A DNA stretch of 52,379 bases from an uncultured Methylococcaceae bacterium. Its GTDB lineage: Bacteria; Pseudomonadota; Gammaproteobacteria; Methylococcales; Methylomonadaceae. Positions 43,552 through 52,353 of the stretch are shown one piece after another. Location: the NCBI GenBank assembly GCA_903863905.1, contig CAIPDT010000097.1, positions 1 to 52,379 of the forward strand. Direction: 5' to 3'. The translations under genes were made by a program, and so were the position numbers. The notes below the pieces were generated by a model. It had not been told where the DNA came from and searched no databases. It was given only the letters and a program-made list of their open reading frames with translations. Within the stretch, counting starts at the first letter, position 1; every line of letters begins with the position of its first letter.

Positions 43552-43635
43552 TTAAGAAACAAAAATCGTGAAGGAAGCCCCTGTTTTTATACCGGGCAGT
43601 GACCTCGATAATGAAGACAGTATAAGGAAACATAC

Positions 43636-46206
43636 GTGCCTAACAAAAATACGTCAGCTAATGATATTAGTGCACAATACTATGCCACGCAGTTGGGTAT
43701 TTATGATGAAATGTATGCCTCTGAAAATAAAGCGTTACCCTATTGGGAGCGCTTTATGGCGGCACTTAACACCATGGGGACGGAAAAGCTTGAGCTTCGT
43801 CGCCGCGAAGCACAACGCTTGTTGCGTGAAAATGGCGTTACTTATAATGTCTATGGGGATTCGAAGAATTTAACGCGACCTTGGCGTCTTGATCCGGTTC
43901 CGTTACTGATTAGTAGTGAAGAATGGCGTGTTATTGAGGCTGGTTTAAAGCAACGTGCGGATTTACTGGATTTAATACTTAAAGATATCTACGGTAAACA
44001 GATTCTTCTTAAAAAAGGCTTACTGCCGGCCGAGTTAGTCTTTGGTCATGAAGGTTTTTTGCATCCCGGTGTGGGTGCTTTAAAAAATCAAAAGCGTCAT
44101 CTTACCTTGTATTCTGCCAACTTAGCCCGTGGACCTAATGGTCACATGTGGGTGCTGGATGATAGAACCCAAGCACCTTCTGGTTCGGGTTATGCCTTAG
44201 AAAACCGAACCGTGATGGCGAGAGTTTTACCTGATATTTTTCGGGAAACTCAAATCCATCGTTTAGGGGGCTTTTTTAAGTCTTTGCATAAAGGCTTGGT
44301 TAATATAGCGCCGCATAATAAAGAAGATCCGCGTATCGTTATTTTGACGCCGGGCCCTTTAAACGAAACCTATTTTGAACATGCGTATTTGGCCGCTTAT
44401 TTAGGTTATACCTTGGTGCAAGGTGGCGATTTAACCGTTCGTGATGGCCGAGTTTGGCTTAAATCGTTGGCCGGTTTACAATTGGTCGATGTTATTTTAC
44501 GACGCGTCGATGATTCGTTTTGTGATCCTTTAGAACTGCGCAGTGAGTCAAAACTAGGGGTAGCGGGTTTACTTGAAGTGGTCAGGCGCGGTAACGTGGC
44601 GATTGCTAATCCTTTAGGCAGTAGTATTTTAGAAAACCCGGCCTTATTAGCGTTCTTACCGCGTTTAGCGCGATATTATCTTAATGAAGATTTAAAACTT
44701 CCATCGATAGCCACGTGGTGGTGTGGACAGCGCCGTGAACGTGAGTTTGTATTACAAAACTTAGATAGCTTAGTGATCAAACCGATTAATCGCAGTATTG
44801 TGAATCATGCGGTGTTTGGGGGGAGTTTAAGTGCTAAAGAAAAAGACCTGTTAAGGGAGCAGATTTTAGTTAAACCCCATTTGTTTATTGGTCAGGAGCA
44901 GGTCAGTTTCTCAACGTTGCCGGCGTTTATTGATCATCAAATTGAGCCGCGTAATGCGGTATTAAGAAACTTTGTGGTGGCGAGCGGTGATGATTATGAA
45001 GTCATGCCGGGTGGCTTAACGCGAGTAGCGCGTCAAAAAGATAATTTTGTGGTATCCAATCAAGCCGGCGGTATCAGTAAAGATACCTGGGTGTTAGCCA
45101 CAGAACCGGATAAACCTGTCAGTATTTGGACTCAACCGAGACGAAATCAAGCCATTGATGCGGTTACAGAGCCGTTAACCAGTCGTGCGGCGGATAACTT
45201 ATTTTGGGTGGGGCGTAATTTAGAAAGAACGGAGGCGGTGACTCGGTTATTGCGCATGGTATTAGATAAATACCGTTTGGCTAATGAATCCCAAGAGGCT
45301 ATAGATGAAGAATGCTTGGCGGTATTTTTACGCACTTTAACTCAAGTGACGGCGACGTATCCCGGTTTCATGAAAGCGGATCAGGTTTTATTAAACGCAC
45401 CGTTACCCGAATTATTTTCTTTGATTAAAGACAGTCATCGCCGAGGCTCTTTAACCGCCAATATCCAATCTTTTTTTCAGGCCGCGTTTAGCATTCGGGA
45501 TTTATGGTCGCAAGATACTTGGCGGAGTGTGGATAATATTCAACGGCGTTGGCAACAACGCGTGTTGGGTAATGAGCTGGCGCTGGAGCAATTGCCCAAT
45601 CATTTAGATGATTTAATTACCGGTATTGTGGCGTTTACGGGCTTAACCAGTGAGAGCATGACGCGTGAAGCCGCTTGGTTAATGATGGATAGTGGGCGCC
45701 GCTTAGAACGGGCCTTGGCTTTGATTGCTTTAATGCGGTCGACGCTAGCCTTACGACATGATGATGTGTTGCAAAATCAAGTGTTGGAAGCGGTGTTAGT
45801 AACAACGGATAGTTTAACTATTTATCAGCGCCGTTATCGTTCGTATATTCAATTGCCGTTGGTTTTACAATTATTATTGTTAGATGAAACACACCCTCGT
45901 TCTGTTGCGTATCAATTGCAACAATTATCGGTACATATTAACGCCTTGCCGCGTTGTAAAGGGACTAACTTCTTAAGCGCAGAAGAACGGATCATTTTAA
46001 AAGCTTATACTGATTTACGGTTATGTAATGTGGTTGAGTTAACCCAAGCGCGAGATGAAGACGGGGTGTATGCGGAGTTTGAAGAGTTGTTATCAAACAC
46101 AACGAATTTATTGTGGCATTTAGCAGAAAGCATAGCGGATGCTTACTTTAGTCATTCACAAACTTCTCAATTAATGAGTCATGCAGTGAGAGAGGAAGAG
46201 TTGTGA
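43636..46206 (+). CDS. Circularly permuted ATP-grasp fused to alpha-E domain
   Basis: The 856-residue fusion has an N-terminal ATP-grasp of the circularly permuted type (DUF404/DUF407; RRREAQRLLRENGVTYNVYGD, ILTPGPLNETYFEHAYLAAYLG, MPGGLTRVAR) and a C-terminal alpha-helical alpha-E (DUF403) domain from about residue 515 (TSRAADNLFWVGRNLERTEAVTRLLRMV). ATP-grasp enzymes of this group are predicted peptide ligases. Here the expected lysine/glycine-rich loop reads VIKPINRSIVNHAVFGG, without the SGGYG of the stand-alone paralogue, so activity is doubtful. The start is GTG 43636 with AGGAA seven bases upstream. Its stop overlaps the next start (GTGA, 46203-46206). Confidence 0.9.
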   Translation: MPNKNTSANDISAQYYATQLGIYDEMYASENKALPYWERFMAALNTMGTEKLELRRREAQRLLRENGVTYNVYGDSKNLTRPWRLDPVPLLISSEEWRVIEAGLKQRADLLDLILKDIYGKQILLKKGLLPAELVFGHEGFLHPGVGALKNQKRHLTLYSANLARGPNGHMWVLDDRTQAPSGSGYALENRTVMARVLPDIFRETQIHRLGGFFKSLHKGLVNIAPHNKEDPRIVILTPGPLNETYFEHAYLAAYLGYTLVQGGDLTVRDGRVWLKSLAGLQLVDVILRRVDDSFCDPLELRSESKLGVAGLLEVVRRGNVAIANPLGSSILENPALLAFLPRLARYYLNEDLKLPSIATWWCGQRREREFVLQNLDSLVIKPINRSIVNHAVFGGSLSAKEKDLLREQILVKPHLFIGQEQVSFSTLPAFIDHQIEPRNAVLRNFVVASGDDYEVMPGGLTRVARQKDNFVVSNQAGGISKDTWVLATEPDKPVSIWTQPRRNQAIDAVTEPLTSRAADNLFWVGRNLERTEAVTRLLRMVLDKYRLANESQEAIDEECLAVFLRTLTQVTATYPGFMKADQVLLNAPLPELFSLIKDSHRRGSLTANIQSFFQAAFSIRDLWSQDTWRSVDNIQRRWQQRVLGNELALEQLPNHLDDLITGIVAFTGLTSESMTREAAWLMMDSGRRLERALALIALMRSTLALRHDDVLQNQVLEAVLVTTDSLTIYQRRYRSYIQLPLVLQLLLLDETHPRSVAYQLQQLSVHINALPRCKGTNFLSAEERIILKAYTDLRLCNVVELTQARDEDGVYAEFEELLSNTTNLLWHLAESIADAYFSHSQTSQLMSHAVREEEL

Positions 46207-47144
46207 AATATAGAATCACCCATAGTACGCTTTATCATTATAGTCAGCCCGTGGGCTTGTGTCAGAATGAAGCGCGTTTACAACCTCGAAACTTTTGGCG
46301 TCAACATTGTCATTCTAGTTACTTTACCATTGATCCAGAACCGGTAGATTTTCAAGAGCGTTTGGATTTTTATGGGAATCGGGTTGCTTATTTTGCAGTA
46401 CAAAAACCGCATATTAAATTGTTGGTAACGGCTATTAGTGAAGTAACTATTTTTCCACGTCACACCGCTTTAGAATTGTTAAGTCAAGTGAGTTGGGAGC
46501 AGGTGCGTAATTCCTTGCAAGGCTCACCGGTTCAAAGCCAAATACAATCTCAAACTCAAAATGGTTCGGGGAGTTGGCAACATCAAGAAATTGTGCACGA
46601 AGTGCTAGAGGCTAAGCAATATTTATTAGATTCTCCGATGGTGAGTATTAGTCAAGAACTGGCTGACTACGCGCAATTGTCATTTCAGCCCAATCGCGCG
46701 TTAGTGATGGTCGTGCATGATTTGATGGCGCGTATTTATAAAGATTTTACCTATGATCCTACCTTTACCACGATTGCCACGCCATTATCGGATGTGTTGC
46801 GTTATCGTCGGGGGGTCTGTCAAGATTTTGCCCATTTAGCCATTGGTTGCCTGAGGGCTTATGGGATTGCGGCACGTTATATCAGTGGTTATGTCGAAAC
46901 CTTACCCGAACCGGGTAAGACCCGTTTAACCGGAGCGGATGCGTCTCATGCGTGGTTTTCGGTTTATATTCCAGGCTCAGGTTGGTTAGATTTTGACCCG
47001 ACTAATAATGCGATTCCGCTAGATCAACATATTACTTTGGCTTGGGGGCGAGACTTTTCGGATGTGACACCTTTAAAAGGTATTGCTTTTGGGGGCGGGC
47101 AACATACCTTGGCGGTTTCTGTTGATGTGTTAAGAATTGAATGA
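46203..47144 (+). CDS. Transglutaminase-like cysteine protease/ligase, family 1
   Basis: The 313-residue protein has the bacterial transglutaminase N-terminal domain (ITHSTLYHYSQPVGLCQNEARLQPR) and a transglutaminase core with Cys206 (GVCQDF), His249 (SHAWFSVY) and Asp265 (DFDPTNN). It has no signal peptide, so it acts in the cytosol. In such operons these proteins are predicted peptidases or isopeptide-bond enzymes working on the ATP-grasp product. GTG start overlapping the ATP-grasp stop implies translational coupling, and AGAGGAAGAG lies before it. It is the second transglutaminase of the cluster. Confidence 0.9.
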   Translation: MKYRITHSTLYHYSQPVGLCQNEARLQPRNFWRQHCHSSYFTIDPEPVDFQERLDFYGNRVAYFAVQKPHIKLLVTAISEVTIFPRHTALELLSQVSWEQVRNSLQGSPVQSQIQSQTQNGSGSWQHQEIVHEVLEAKQYLLDSPMVSISQELADYAQLSFQPNRALVMVVHDLMARIYKDFTYDPTFTTIATPLSDVLRYRRGVCQDFAHLAIGCLRAYGIAARYISGYVETLPEPGKTRLTGADASHAWFSVYIPGSGWLDFDPTNNAIPLDQHITLAWGRDFSDVTPLKGIAFGGGQHTLAVSVDVLRIE

Positions 47145-47201
47145 TTTTCTAGCTATAACGTTTAACCTTTTATTTTAACTTTCAACTTTAATGGAGTTTA
47201 C

Positions 47202-47897
47202 ATGGCAACTATACATCTGATTGGTGGAGAAAAAGGTGGGGTAGGTAAATCTGTGGTGGCGCGGTTATTGGCGCAATATATGATTGATCACCAAATTCCT
47301 TTTACCGGCTTTGATACCGATAAATCTCACGGTTCGTTACTGCGTTTTTATGCGGATTTTGCTTCACCTACCATCATTGATAATTACCAAAGCCTCGATG
47401 CTATTATGGAAGTGGCGGCAGAAAATCCAGAGCAACGTATTTTAGTGGATTTGGCGGCGCAAACGCATCAACCCTTAGCTAAATGGATTGAAGAGTCTGG
47501 GGTTTTAGAATTGGCTAAAGAATTAGATATTACCATTACTTACTGGAATGTGATGGATTCGGGTAAAGATTCGGTTGATTTATTAAACAAATTATTAACG
47601 CAATTTAATACCCATGTTAATTATGTATTAGTCCAAAATCAAATACGTGATGAGCACTTTAATATCTTAGAGCTTTCTGGCGTGAAAGAACGTGCTTTAG
47701 CTTTTGATGCCAAAGTAATGACTTTAAAACGCTTGCATGCACCGGTCATGACTAAAATTGATAGTAACAGTTATAGTTTTTGGGCCGCTAAAAATAAAGA
47801 TACGGATAGTTTAGATGCCTTAGGGTTGCTGGAAAGACAGCGCGTTAAAATGTGGCTCAATCACGCCTATAAAGAAATCGAGCTAATCGGGGTTTAA
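47202..47897 (+). CDS. ParA/MinD-like P-loop ATPase
   Basis: The 231-residue protein has a deviant Walker A GGEKGGVGKS (8-17) with signature Lys11 and Lys16, and 'ILVDLAAQTHQ' as the switch II/Walker B. Such ATPases sort DNA, cell-division or polysaccharide-synthesis complexes; ParA partner genes (parB) are absent. A GGAG ribosome-binding site lies upstream. It stands between two transglutaminase genes of the Anbu cluster on one strand with 57- and 48-base gaps. The C-terminal half (TLKRLHAPVMTKIDSNSYSFW) matches no family I recognise. Its job here is unknown; spatial positioning of the cluster's complex is one possibility. Confidence 0.8.
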   Translation: MATIHLIGGEKGGVGKSVVARLLAQYMIDHQIPFTGFDTDKSHGSLLRFYADFASPTIIDNYQSLDAIMEVAAENPEQRILVDLAAQTHQPLAKWIEESGVLELAKELDITITYWNVMDSGKDSVDLLNKLLTQFNTHVNYVLVQNQIRDEHFNILELSGVKERALAFDAKVMTLKRLHAPVMTKIDSNSYSFWAAKNKDTDSLDALGLLERQRVKMWLNHAYKEIELIGV

Positions 47898-47945
47898 GAT
47901 GCCCTTAAAAGTTAATCAGATAGATTTAAACGGGCGTTAAAACAG

Positions 47946-48734
47946 ATGAAATTGCGGGTAAGTTGTAGTCTGCGTTTTCAAATTATCGAAAACACGGTTT
48001 TGATTTTAATGTTGCGACCTTATCGGGGTATTCAGCAATGGATTAATCGTGAGGTTTATATTATTCGGCCGGTCATACCGATGCTGGAGAGTGTGGATAG
48101 TTTTGGTAACTCGATTCAGCGTATACAAGTGCCGGTGGGTAATTTTTTAATTTATACGTCTACCGATGTGATCGTGTCTGACAAAATTAACCTGGCTCCC
48201 GGTCAATATTTTGTGGAAATTCAAGATCTACCCAATGACATCTTACCTTATCTGTTGCCAAGTCGTTATTGTGAATCTGATCGTTTTGGTGATCTTGCTA
48301 GAGAGATCACCTTTGACAGTTTGCCTGGTTACGACCAGGTCAGTAAGATTAATGAGTGGGTTCGTGATACAATACAATATGTTCCGGGGTCTAGCGACTT
48401 TCCCTTGTCCGCCACTGAAATTCATCAGCGCGGGTATGGGGTGTGTCGAGATCTTGCTCAATTAGCCATTGCACTTTGTCGAAGTATCAGTATTCCAGCT
48501 CGGTTAGTAGTGGGCTATTTATACCATTTACAGCCGATGGATTTACATGCTTGGTTCGAGGCTTATGTGGGTGATCAATGGTATACCTTTGACCCTACAC
48601 AGTCTGAGCCACGGGGTGGTCGAGTCATTATCGCTTTTGGGCGAGATGCGGCAGATGTATCCATTTTTCATCAATTCGGTTCGGGTTGTTTATTAAACAG
48701 CATGGACGTGAAGGTTGATTTACTGGATAATTAA
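47946..48734 (+). CDS. Transglutaminase-like protein, family 2
   Basis: The 262-residue protein differs from the upstream transglutaminase at the N-terminus (MKLRVSCSLRFQIIENTVLILMLRPYRG) but keeps a complete triad: Cys167 (GVCRDL), His201 (LHAWFEAY) and Asp216 (FDPTQSE). GRDAADVSIF at the end matches the GRDFSDVTPL ending of the upstream protein, which suggests common ancestry. No signal peptide. It is the third transglutaminase of the cluster; the Anbu gene follows after 37 bases. No strong ribosome-binding site precedes the ATG. Confidence 0.9.
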   Translation: MKLRVSCSLRFQIIENTVLILMLRPYRGIQQWINREVYIIRPVIPMLESVDSFGNSIQRIQVPVGNFLIYTSTDVIVSDKINLAPGQYFVEIQDLPNDILPYLLPSRYCESDRFGDLAREITFDSLPGYDQVSKINEWVRDTIQYVPGSSDFPLSATEIHQRGYGVCRDLAQLAIALCRSISIPARLVVGYLYHLQPMDLHAWFEAYVGDQWYTFDPTQSEPRGGRVIIAFGRDAADVSIFHQFGSGCLLNSMDVKVDLLDN

Positions 48735-48771
48735 CTCATTATAACTATTTTAAATAACGGCTTAAACGTTC

Positions 48772-49527
48772 ATGACTTATTGTATTGCAGCTTCGATAGA
48801 CGAAGGACTTATTCTGGTTTCAGATTCAAGAACTAATGCGGGTATTGATAATGTGAGTACGCATGGAAAAATGCATGCTTTCGATACGACAAGTGACCGT
48901 AAGATTGTGTTGCTCTGTGCAGGTAATTTAGCCACGACTCAAGCAGTCTTAGAGCAATTACATCGCGACAAATTAAAAAATGCCGAGATCAATATAAATA
49001 ATGTAGAAAGCTTATTTGAAGCGGCCGAATATTTAGGGCGTGTCAGTGTTGAGAAACAAAAACAACATAAAAGTCCTCAAGGACAATCTGCCTTTAATCC
49101 AACCGCTAGTTTTATTATTGCCGGTCAAATAGGGGGCGATTCTCACGGTGCGTATATGGTCTATGCAGAAGGTAATAGTATTACCAGTTCTGCCAATACG
49201 CCCTTTTTACAAATTGGTGAGAGCAAATACGGTAAACCGATTTTAGATCGGTTTTTAAAACTAAACACGTCTATTGATGAAGCCGCGCGGTGTTGTTTAG
49301 TGTCAATGGATTCAACCATTCGCAGTAATGCGAGTGTGGGTGCGCCTGTTGAAATGCTTATTTATCGTAAAGACAGCTTTAGTTTCGATGAATATTATTG
49401 CTTTGATGATGACGATGATTATCTGGTTCAACTGAGACGCAGTTGGGAAAACAAATTGAAAGAAGCGATTGGTGCGTTGCCCGCTTTAGATAAAGAAACT
49501 CATAAGACTATTCGTATCGTGCTTTAA
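48772..49527 (+). CDS. Anbu, bacterial proteasome-type peptidase
   Basis: The 251-residue protein belongs to the Anbu (ancestral beta subunit) branch of the proteasome/HslV fold. The N-terminus MTYC would expose Thr after Met removal, as the N-terminal nucleophile; SDSRTNAG contains Asp17 of the mature numbering and Lys32 (HGKM) fits the proton-relay lysine. Later the VLLCAGNLATTQAV and EAARCCLVSMDSTIRSN segments follow the fold. Anbu proteins are self-assembling peptidases; family members often sit next to ATP-grasp, alpha-E and transglutaminase genes, as here. It is the last plus-strand gene of the run, closed by the terminator at 49549-49590. Confidence 0.92.
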   Translation: MTYCIAASIDEGLILVSDSRTNAGIDNVSTHGKMHAFDTTSDRKIVLLCAGNLATTQAVLEQLHRDKLKNAEININNVESLFEAAEYLGRVSVEKQKQHKSPQGQSAFNPTASFIIAGQIGGDSHGAYMVYAEGNSITSSANTPFLQIGESKYGKPILDRFLKLNTSIDEAARCCLVSMDSTIRSNASVGAPVEMLIYRKDSFSFDEYYCFDDDDDYLVQLRRSWENKLKEAIGALPALDKETHKTIRIVL

Positions 49528-49548
49528 CAGGCGGTTAGCGGCTTAATT

Positions 49549-49590
49549 AAAAAACCCTCATGCGCTGTCAAAAGTGCATGAGGGTTTTTT
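49549..49590. terminator. Bidirectional terminator between Anbu and alpha-E genes
   Basis: AAAAAACCCTCATGC (49549-49563) and its exact complement (49576-49590) form a 15-bp stem with a 12-base loop and A/T runs on both sides. It serves both the plus-strand Anbu gene and the minus-strand alpha-E gene, whose stops lie 21 and 3 bases away. Confidence 0.95.
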
Positions 49591-49593
49591 GTT

Positions 49594-50532
49594 TTAATCG
49601 GGGTCAGAAATTAAAAACCAGTTGTTCGCGATGTCGTTGTGGAAACTGCCTAATTTATTTTGTAAGTCATCCAAAATACTGCGCAGTTGAGCTTGAGTGG
49701 TGTTATGCGTGTCGATGGTTTTAATATGAGCTTCTAGTTCACTCAATCTAGCGGGCAGTTCCGCATTATTGGGTAGTTTATTAATAAAGTCAGCCATTTC
49801 ATGCACACAACACATCACAGCGCGCGGTAAACTGTCGTCAGAAATCAAGAAGTTTAGAACATCGTCACCATTGATACGGTTAAATTGTTGCTGACGATAC
49901 ATTAACAGCGCATTGAGTGCCTTTAAAATATTCATCCACAGAATCGTTTCGTATTGACGCACTTCATCGCTGCGTGATTCTGATAATAATAACGACGCTA
50001 AATCAAGAATACGGGTAGTCATATCCGCACGCTCAATATTTCGGCCTAAGCGGATAAAACTATAGGGATGGTTATGGCTCATATAGCCCGATAATAAGCC
50101 GGTGAAGCGTTGGCAACCTTTCAGTATTTCATTTAGAAAGATGACACGATGGCGACGATTACCTAAGGTTTCTAAATTATTTTTAGCAAATAAATACATT
50201 TCATTCACTTGTTCCCACGCTTCATCGGGGAGCAATTCACGCGAGGTTCTGATGTTTTCTCTCGCCGAAGTTAAAGATGACAGTAAAGAGCCTTGATAGG
50301 TTGCATCCGCTAATAAAAAGCGTGTGACATTGCGTTCATTGGCCACATTGTATTTAGTGTAAAACGCTTGATCTGAAGCATTAATTAAAATTAACTGCTT
50401 CCAACCCATCTCAACGCCTTTGGGTAAATCCATTAACAAATTCATGTGCACATTCACTAAACGGGCGATATTTTCAGTCCGTTCTAAATAACGTGCGAGC
50501 CAATACAGGCGTTCTGCTGAGCGAGATAACAT
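49594..50532 (-). CDS. Stand-alone alpha-E domain protein (DUF403)
   Basis: The 312-residue, all-helical protein matches the alpha-E family: SRSAERLYWLARYLERTENIARLV at the N-terminus, NFLISDDSLPRAVMCCVHEMADFINKLPNN near the end. Alpha-E proteins are always found with the circularly permuted ATP-grasp enzymes, either fused or adjacent, and are thought to hold the peptide substrate or dimerise the ligase. Here its ATG shares one base with the ATP-grasp stop (50532), so the two are coupled in translation. This is the paralogue of the alpha-E half of the fusion at 43636-46206. Confidence 0.93.
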   Translation of the reverse strand: MLSRSAERLYWLARYLERTENIARLVNVHMNLLMDLPKGVEMGWKQLILINASDQAFYTKYNVANERNVTRFLLADATYQGSLLSSLTSARENIRTSRELLPDEAWEQVNEMYLFAKNNLETLGNRRHRVIFLNEILKGCQRFTGLLSGYMSHNHPYSFIRLGRNIERADMTTRILDLASLLLSESRSDEVRQYETILWMNILKALNALLMYRQQQFNRINGDDVLNFLISDDSLPRAVMCCVHEMADFINKLPNNAELPARLSELEAHIKTIDTHNTTQAQLRSILDDLQNKLGSFHNDIANNWFLISDPD

Positions 50533-51983
50533 TAGTTGTCCTCCATATTAATAATCCACGTATCTTTACTGCCGCCCCCTTGAGAGGAGTTAACCACCAA
50601 AGAGCCTTTTCTTAAAGCGACTCGGGTTAAGCCGCCCGCGGTTACGAAAGTGTCTTCACCTTGTAAAATAAAAGGCCGCAAGTCTATATGGCGCGGTTCC
50701 AATTTGCCTTTGCACAGCGTTGGTGCGGTTGAAATAGAGAGTGTCGGTTGTGCGATATAATTACGCGGATCTTCTTGAATGATTTTTCTAAAGCTTTCAA
50801 CTTCTTTCGCTGTGGCGTGGGGGCCAACTAACATACCGTAACCACCGGATTCATTGGCGGGTTTAACCACTAATTCAGCCAGATGTTCTAAAACATATTT
50901 TAGATCCTCTTCATTACTGCATAAGTAAGTCGGTACATTCGGTAAAATAGGTTCTTCATTGAGATAATAACGAATCATTTCAGGAACATAAGCATACACG
51001 ACTTTATCATCCGCCACACCAGCGCCTGGCGCATTGGCTAAGGCTACATTACCGGCTTTCCACGCCCGCATTAAACCTGCTACTCCTAATGTTGAATCTT
51101 TTCTAAAGACTTCAGGATCCAGAAAGTCATCATCGATACGACGATAAATAACATCAACTTTTTCAAGCCCTTTAATGGTGCGCATGTACACGCAATCATC
51201 GTCTTTAACGACCAAGTCACTGCCTTCAACTAATTGAGCACCAATTTGTTGAGCTAGATAAGCGTGTTCAAAATAAGCAGAGTTGTAAATGCCCGGTGTG
51301 AGTACCGCACAAGTCACTTGCTCACCAGAATTGGGCGCTATTGACATTAACATATCATGTAAATGGGTGGGGTAATCGTCAATCGGTAGAATATCAATAT
51401 CTTGCAATAACTCAGGGAAGACGCGTTTAGTGATTACCCGATTCTCTAACATATACGACACCCCAGAAGGAACGCGTAAATTGTCTTCTAACACGTACAT
51501 AATGCCATCCTTGTCGCGCACCAAATCAGTGCCGCAAATATTAGCCCAGATATTATGTTTCGGCTTCATACCGATACATTCTTTACGAAAGTTCTTTGAG
51601 CTATTAATAATATCGCCCGGCATTTTGCCGGCTTTAATAAATTCTTGCTCACCATAAACATCACTAATAAAGCAATTTAAGGCGGTTAGACGCTGTTTTA
51701 AGCCTTTTTCGATAATACGCCATTCTCGCGCATCAATAATGCGTGGAATGATGTCAAAAGGCCATGCTCTATCAATGTTGCCTTCATCACTGTAGACGGT
51801 AAAACTAATCCCCATCTCCATGATTGCTAATTCTGCAGCTATTTTTCTTTTATCAATATCCTCTTTTTTTAGTGAATTTAAATATTGGCATAAGCGATGA
51901 CTCACAGGGCGTGATTGAAATTCTGAATACATCAGTTCATCGTAAGCAATGTCAGTTTTATAGTTTTTCCAGATTGATTTCAT
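50532..51983 (-). CDS. Stand-alone circularly permuted type 2 ATP-grasp ligase
   Basis: The 483-residue predicted peptide ligase has the DUF404/DUF407 core: SFTVYSDEGNIDRAWPFDIIPR, VLEDNLRVPSGVSYMLENR, AVLTPGIYNSAYFEHAYLAQQIG, LVVKPANESGGYGMLVG (ATP-binding loop) and LRPFILQGEDTFVTAGGLTRVAL with SQGGGSKDTWI at the end. All features expected of an active ATP-grasp are kept, unlike in the fused paralogue. It is the first gene of the minus-strand pair, alpha-E following immediately; the promoter should lie in 51984-52100. It probably adds amino acids stepwise to a peptide or small acceptor with ATP. Confidence 0.94.
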   Translation of the reverse strand: MKSIWKNYKTDIAYDELMYSEFQSRPVSHRLCQYLNSLKKEDIDKRKIAAELAIMEMGISFTVYSDEGNIDRAWPFDIIPRIIDAREWRIIEKGLKQRLTALNCFISDVYGEQEFIKAGKMPGDIINSSKNFRKECIGMKPKHNIWANICGTDLVRDKDGIMYVLEDNLRVPSGVSYMLENRVITKRVFPELLQDIDILPIDDYPTHLHDMLMSIAPNSGEQVTCAVLTPGIYNSAYFEHAYLAQQIGAQLVEGSDLVVKDDDCVYMRTIKGLEKVDVIYRRIDDDFLDPEVFRKDSTLGVAGLMRAWKAGNVALANAPGAGVADDKVVYAYVPEMIRYYLNEEPILPNVPTYLCSNEEDLKYVLEHLAELVVKPANESGGYGMLVGPHATAKEVESFRKIIQEDPRNYIAQPTLSISTAPTLCKGKLEPRHIDLRPFILQGEDTFVTAGGLTRVALRKGSLVVNSSQGGGSKDTWIINMEDN

Positions 51984-52353
51984 GGCGCTTCAGCTAGGTG
52001 ATGTTTAGTTTTGTTAATATTAAAGCAGGATTAATGCCATAATTAAAAAATCAGTCACAACGAGTATGGATTACCTTAATTAAGGGTATTTTGTGAGTTA
52101 AAAACCTCTTATTAAGGCTAACAATACCGCGATAAGTTAAGTTTTTAGAGGGGGATGGGGAAAGATAATCCCGTGCTTAAGTCGCTTTCGCCCTATTTTG
52201 GGTCATAACTAGGAGGGTGTTTAGCCCATTCTGGGTTGAAAATAAGTGAGAGCTTTATCTAAGAGAACACATTCTAGGTGAGTTCATTTTTTAGGTCTCG
52301 ATTCTGTTAAACTAGTCGCTTTTATCTTAAGTCGTTTTAAGCATTAAATTTTT
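51984..52353. other. Divergent intergenic region, no gene recognised
   Basis: A 370-base gap between the ATP-grasp gene (minus) and a possible plus-strand gene at the window edge. It contains an extended -10 box, TGtTAAACT (52305-52313), pointing right. No -35 was evident, and no strong promoter could be assigned to the minus strand. No structural RNA or gene was recognised. Confidence 0.45.

Noticed and set aside
43568-43873. 101-codon plus-strand frame overlapping the ATP-grasp fusion start
   Set aside because: Different frame of the confirmed ATP-grasp coding region; no similarity.
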